Shown here one piece after another: positions 60,781 to 64,000 of a stretch of DNA of 64,000 bases. A program made the position numbers and the translations under genes. The stretch is from Syntrophotalea carbinolica DSM 2380 (GTDB lineage Bacteria > Desulfobacterota > Desulfuromonadia > Desulfuromonadales > Syntrophotaleaceae). Numbering within the stretch: position 1 is the stretch's first letter; each line of letters begins with the position of its first letter. The stretch lies in assembly GCF_000012885.1 (NCBI RefSeq), contig NC_007498.2, positions 744,001 to 808,000 on the forward strand. Direction: 5' to 3'. A model generated the notes under the pieces. That model worked only from the letters and a program-made list of their open reading frames with translations. It was not told the origin of the DNA and did no database searches.

Positions 60781-62508
60781 ATGCACATTGTACGTGTCAA
60801 CATGTCTGATCTGACCGTCAAGACCGAAGAGGTACCCGCCGAATGGAAAACCCTCGGTGGCCGTGCCCTGACCACCACGATTGTGGCGGCCGAGGTAAAC
60901 CCCACCTGTCACCCGCTCGGTCCCAATAATAAACTCATTTTTGCCCCCGGAATGCTGTCGGGCACCCCGGCCGCAAACTCCGGTCGCATGTCCTGCGGCG
61001 GTAAAAGCCCTCTGACCTACGGCATCAAAGAGTCCAATGCCGGTGGGACGACCGCCCAGCAGTTCGCCAAGCTCGGCATTCAGGCCATGATCATCGAAGG
61101 GATTCCCGCCGAGGATAAGTGGTACCGTTTGCATGTGGACAAGGACGGCGTGACCATCAATGAAGAGTCGGAAGTCGTCGGCATGCAGAACTTTGCCGTC
61201 ATCGGCGAGATGGAAAAACGTTTCGGCCCCAAAGTCGGCGTCATGACCATCGGCATCCCCGGCGAAAAACGCATGGCCATGGCCAACATTTCCGTCAAGG
61301 ACCCGGATCACAAGATCCGTTCCCACGGCCGCGGCGGCATGGGCGCGGTCATGGGCTCCAAAAAGATCAAATGCATCACGGTTGACGGCACCGGCGCCGG
61401 CAAAGTGGCGATAGCCGACCCCGACAAGTTCAAGAAGGCCGCCCGGGTGTTTGCCAAAGCGCTGTTGGATCACCCCGTTTCGGGGCAGGGCCTGCCCACC
61501 TACGGTACCAACATCCTGGTCAATATCCTGCACGAAGCCGGTGGTCTGCCGACCAAGAACTTCCGTTATGGTCAGTGGGAACACCACGACAAGATCTCCG
61601 GTGAAACCATGCACGACACCATCGTGGAGCGCAACGGCCATCCCAAGCACGGTTGCCATGCCGGCTGCCTGATTCAGTGCTCCCAGGTCTACAACGACAA
61701 AGATGGCAACTATCTGACCTCCGGCTTCGAATATGAAACCATCTGGGGACTGGGTGCCGACTGTCTCATCGAAGACCTGGACGATATCGCGACCTGCGAC
61801 AATATCATGGATGATATCGGCGTCGATTCCATCGAAGGCGTGGTCTGCATGGGCGTGGTGATGGAAGCCGGCATCATTCCCTGGGGCGACGGCAAGGGCG
61901 CCATCCGACTGCTGCGCGAAGAAGTCGGTAAAGGCACCGCTCTGGGCCATATCATCGGCAACGGTACGGGATCGGTCGGCAATGCTTACGGCCTGACCCG
62001 GGTGCCGGTGGTCAAAAACCAGGGTATCCCCGCTTATGACCCCCGCTCGGTTAAAGGGATCGGCATTACCTATGCGACCTCGACGATGGGCGCGGACCAT
62101 ACCTCCGGTTATTCAATCGCTACCAATATCCTCAAGTGCGGCGGGTTCGTCGATCCTTTGAGCAAAGAAGGTCAGGTCGAATTGTCGCGTAACCTGCAGA
62201 TCGGCACGGCTTATATCGACAGCACCGGCATGTGCGTATTCGTAGCGTTCCCCATGCTCGACATTCCCGAATGTGCCGAGGCTCTCAACGATATGGTCTC
62301 TGCCCGTTACGGTATCGAGCTTGACAACGATGGCGTGGCTGAACTCGGTAAGAAGATTCTCAAACTTGAGCATGAGTTCAACCTGGCCGCCGGCATGAGC
62401 AATGCGGATGACCGGTTGCCTGAATTCTTCTCTCTTGAGGAGGTTCCGCCGCATAATGCCATCTGGGATTTCAGCGACGAGGAAATCGACGAATTCTGGA
62501 ATTTTTAA
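60781..62508 (+). CDS. aor: Aldehyde ferredoxin oxidoreductase (tungsten-type)
   Basis: 575 residues of the AOR family. N-terminal domain with GGRALTTTIVAAEVNPTC near 27-44; the motif GCHAGCLIQC places Cys 292, 296 and 300, and a distal Cys 485 completes the likely 4Fe-4S set; the spacing C-x3-C-x3-C differs from the C-x2-C-x3-C of the Pyrococcus enzyme. It oxidises aldehydes to acids with ferredoxin, using a tungsto-bispterin cofactor, in the cytosol. ATG 60781 follows GGGAGG. Control by the cofactor riboswitch just upstream. An anaerobic fermenter would use it on acetaldehyde or similar. Confidence 0.92.
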   Translation: MHIVRVNMSDLTVKTEEVPAEWKTLGGRALTTTIVAAEVNPTCHPLGPNNKLIFAPGMLSGTPAANSGRMSCGGKSPLTYGIKESNAGGTTAQQFAKLGIQAMIIEGIPAEDKWYRLHVDKDGVTINEESEVVGMQNFAVIGEMEKRFGPKVGVMTIGIPGEKRMAMANISVKDPDHKIRSHGRGGMGAVMGSKKIKCITVDGTGAGKVAIADPDKFKKAARVFAKALLDHPVSGQGLPTYGTNILVNILHEAGGLPTKNFRYGQWEHHDKISGETMHDTIVERNGHPKHGCHAGCLIQCSQVYNDKDGNYLTSGFEYETIWGLGADCLIEDLDDIATCDNIMDDIGVDSIEGVVCMGVVMEAGIIPWGDGKGAIRLLREEVGKGTALGHIIGNGTGSVGNAYGLTRVPVVKNQGIPAYDPRSVKGIGITYATSTMGADHTSGYSIATNILKCGGFVDPLSKEGQVELSRNLQIGTAYIDSTGMCVFVAFPMLDIPECAEALNDMVSARYGIELDNDGVAELGKKILKLEHEFNLAAGMSNADDRLPEFFSLEEVPPHNAIWDFSDEEIDEFWNF

Positions 62509-62542
62509 TTAGGCGAAAGGGGGCTCTTTCGCCGGGCCGGGG

Positions 62543-62578
62543 CAAGGGCACCCTTCCGGGTGGGTGTTCTTGCCCTGA
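62543..62578 (+). terminator. First hairpin after aor
   Basis: GGGCAAGGGCACCC pairs imperfectly with GGGTGGGTGTTCTTGCCC around a TTCC loop. It lies about 35 bases after the stop and precedes the stronger terminator at 62616. Confidence 0.45.
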
Positions 62579-62615
62579 CTGCTTTAATGCCTCCTGTTCA
62601 TGGTTGAGATTTATT

Positions 62616-62653
62616 GCCGTTCGGACCTTTCGGTCCGAGCGGCTTTTTTTTTT
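62616..62653 (+). terminator. Intrinsic terminator after aor
   Basis: GCCGTTCGGACC (62616-62627) and GGTCCGAGCGGC (62632-62643) form a stem with a TTTC loop and one mismatch, followed by ten T residues. Confidence 0.93.
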
Positions 62654-62702
62654 CGGTGTGCGATGTCTCTGCATCGTAAAAGTATCCTTGTGCAAAAAAG
62701 AC

Positions 62703-62730
62703 TTGACCCTCATTTAAACGTTTGTTTAAT
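62703..62730 (+). promoter_or_regulatory. Promoter and palindromic operator of the TetR gene
   Basis: TTGACC (62703-62708) and TTTAAT (62725-62730), spaced 16 bases, form a promoter. The inverted repeat TTAAAC-GTTT-GTTTAA at 62714-62729 covers the -10 region, as expected for a self-repressing TetR regulator. Confidence 0.65.
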
Positions 62731-62776
62731 TTGATCTGAGTGATGAGGAGATCGTATTAACGCGGAGTGTTGCCCT

Positions 62777-63394
62777 ATGGATCATGCCGATACTAAAAAG
62801 AAAATTCTGGACTGCGCCGAAGCGCTTTTTGCGCCACACGGTTTTCGCGGCACCTCGTTGCGCCGCATAACCTCTGCTGCCGGGGTGAATCTGGCAGCGG
62901 TGCATTACCATTTCGGATCCAAAGATGGTCTCATCGAGGCGGTGTTCAAACGTCGCATGGAGCCCCTGAATGCCGAACGCATAAAGGCTCTGCACGAATT
63001 GCGCAACCGTGCCGGTTACGGTGTGGAACAGGTGGTGCGCGCTTTCGTGGAGCCGACCGTGCGGTTTTCAGAACAGGATCAGGGCAGTCGCAATTTCGTG
63101 GCTCTGATTGGCAGGGCCCTGATCGAGCCGGATGAGGGCCTGAGGCAGATGTTTTACCGTCTGGTAGCTCCGTTGTTTCGGTTGTTGCTCGATATGCTGT
63201 GCGAAGCGCTGCCGCGTTTGGAGCGTGATCAGCTGTTCTGGCGATTGAATTTTGCTCTCGGATCCCTGGCGCGCTATCTGTGTCTGGCCGGACAGTTACC
63301 CGCGGTGGCCGAGGCCATGGAACTTGAAAACCCTGCATTGCCGCCGAGTGATTGGCTGGTCGATTTTATCGTTCACGGGATCGAGGCGCCATGA
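62777..63394 (+). CDS. TetR family repressor with CerR/DUF1956-type C-terminal domain
   Basis: 205 residues. N-terminal helix-turn-helix (about 5-55) with KKKILDCAEALFAPHGFRGT and AGVNLAAVHYHFGSKDGLIE, then a ligand domain of CerR type containing VRFSEQDQGSRNFVALIGRA. It likely represses itself and the following efflux genes until a toxic ligand binds. The stop overlaps the next start by four bases (ATGA). ATG 62777 is used. Its operator is proposed at 62714-62729. Confidence 0.9.
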   Translation: MDHADTKKKILDCAEALFAPHGFRGTSLRRITSAAGVNLAAVHYHFGSKDGLIEAVFKRRMEPLNAERIKALHELRNRAGYGVEQVVRAFVEPTVRFSEQDQGSRNFVALIGRALIEPDEGLRQMFYRLVAPLFRLLLDMLCEALPRLERDQLFWRLNFALGSLARYLCLAGQLPAVAEAMELENPALPPSDWLVDFIVHGIEAP

Positions 63395-64000
63395 GAAGTT
63401 TTTGGGGTATTGCCTTTCTGTTGGTGTTGGTCGGGTGTTCCGTACATCGTCCCGTTCCTGTGGAACTTCCGGTGCCGGTTCCGGATCGTTATCTCGAATC
63501 AACGGCCGCACCTGGCGAACCGGTTGCGCAACCCTGGTGGCATATTTTCGAGGATCCCGCCCTTGATCGCCTGATGCTGCAGGCTTTCGGCGCCAATCTT
63601 GAGCTGGATCAGGTTCTTGCCCGTTGGCAGCAGGCCGAGGCGGCGGTGCGGTCGGTCGAGTCGGCCCGCCGGCCGAGTTTAGGTTTGGATGGGCAGGCGG
63701 GGCGTCAGCGACAGATGACCTTTTTGGGGCCCGTTACGGCAGATCATTACAGTTTGTCGGTGGTGGCGGGTTTTGAACTCGACGTGTGGCGTAAGCTGGC
63801 ATCCCGATCCGAAGCGGCCAGGCGCGAACAAGCGGCGGCCGCAGCCGATGTGGAAGCGATTTGTCTGTCTTTGTCGGCGCGGTTGGCGGATCTTTATTAC
63901 ACGGCAGTCGAGCAGCGCGCCCAGCACGCTTTGCTCGAAAACACCATTGTTTCCTACCTCGATATCCTTGAACGCGTGGAGCGGCGTTATCGCGCCGGTA
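63391..64000 (+). CDS. Outer-membrane efflux lipoprotein (NodT/TolC family), 3' end beyond window
   Basis: Partial, about 203 residues visible. A signal peptide with lipobox LVLVGCSVH near 12-20, then the RND outer-membrane factor pattern: QPWWHIFEDPALDRLMLQAF near 48-67, ANLELDQVLARWQQAEAAV and FELDVWRKLASRSEAARRE, belonging to coiled helices of the trans-envelope tunnel. It would pair with a membrane-fusion protein and an inner-membrane pump, presumably past the window end. It is coupled with the TetR gene by ATGA overlap. Confidence 0.9.
   Translation, partial: MRSFWGIAFLLVLVGCSVHRPVPVELPVPVPDRYLESTAAPGEPVAQPWWHIFEDPALDRLMLQAFGANLELDQVLARWQQAEAAVRSVESARRPSLGLDGQAGRQRQMTFLGPVTADHYSLSVVAGFELDVWRKLASRSEAARREQAAAAADVEAICLSLSARLADLYYTAVEQRAQHALLENTIVSYLDILERVERRYRAG

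Noticed and set aside
60610-62100. 496-codon minus-strand frame opposite aor and the riboswitch
   Set aside because: AOR motifs are complete on the plus strand and the minus product resembles no family.
1-64000. CRISPR array, prophage or complete insertion sequence
   Set aside because: No regularly spaced repeats, phage structural genes or full transposase were seen; only the short OrfA relic at 32640-32699.

Overview
The window looks like a chromosomal segment of a Gram-negative anaerobe of the Desulfuromonadales, most like Pelobacter/Syntrophotalea. This is inferred from the gene set: a tungsten-type aldehyde ferredoxin oxidoreductase behind a molybdenum/tungsten-cofactor riboswitch, RNase J together with outer-membrane proteins, a DivIVA-domain protein beside YggT/YggU, and many PAS/GGDEF signalling genes. 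No rRNA or species marker is present, so the genus is a guess.

Layout. 0-9.6 kb: DAHP synthase; a yggT-divIVA-yggU run behind a clear sigma-70 promoter; a small coiled-coil gene; a leftward, tightly overlapping set (lipase-like hydrolase, YjbQ, DUF362 ferredoxin, LEA-type lipoprotein); xerC; a membrane-anchored sorbosone-dehydrogenase-like protein; a membrane-anchored methyltransferase. 9.6-14.4 kb: a leftward cluster with ATP-grasp ligase, 2-hydroxyacid dehydrogenase, PEP mutase, a polytopic membrane protein and a FemAB/GNAT-like transferase. This is probably a phosphonate biosynthesis locus with no decarboxylase in sight, and is the most interesting part of the window. 14.4-23.9 kb: a 56-codon gene, a sirtuin, a giant AsmA/DUF748 protein, a diguanylate cyclase response regulator and an outer-membrane porin. 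24-32.8 kb: a probable acquired segment of transporters and accessory enzymes (two DASS permeases, an MscS-like protein, a TrkA-N protein, LOG, a beta-CASP nuclease), with a truncated symporter gene at its left edge and a relic of an IS3-family transposase at its right edge.

32.8-42.9 kb is core: ssb, plsC, RNase J, uppP, ftsK, nfeD, SPFH protein, mltG, plsY (with a possible attenuator or small-RNA leader) and tRNA-Pro. 43-54 kb is a phosphate-starvation module: porin, phoB, phoR, pstS, pstC, pstA, pstB, phoU. Similar 11-bp-spaced repeats lie upstream of the porin, phoB and pstS and read as Pho boxes. 54-60.4 kb: deaminase, FRG-domain protein, ModE, a GGDEF/EAL protein with an altered EAL site, and a PAS-LuxR regulator. 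60.4-64 kb: a Moco/Tuco riboswitch and aldehyde ferredoxin oxidoreductase, then a TetR-type repressor with a palindromic operator and the start of an outer-membrane efflux lipoprotein cut by the window end.

Several genes share themes. Phosphate uptake is one self-regulated unit. ModE and the riboswitch suggest that molybdate/tungstate supply and cofactor level both bear on the oxidoreductase. UppP, MltG, PlsC, PlsY, FtsK and DivIVA cover envelope synthesis and division.
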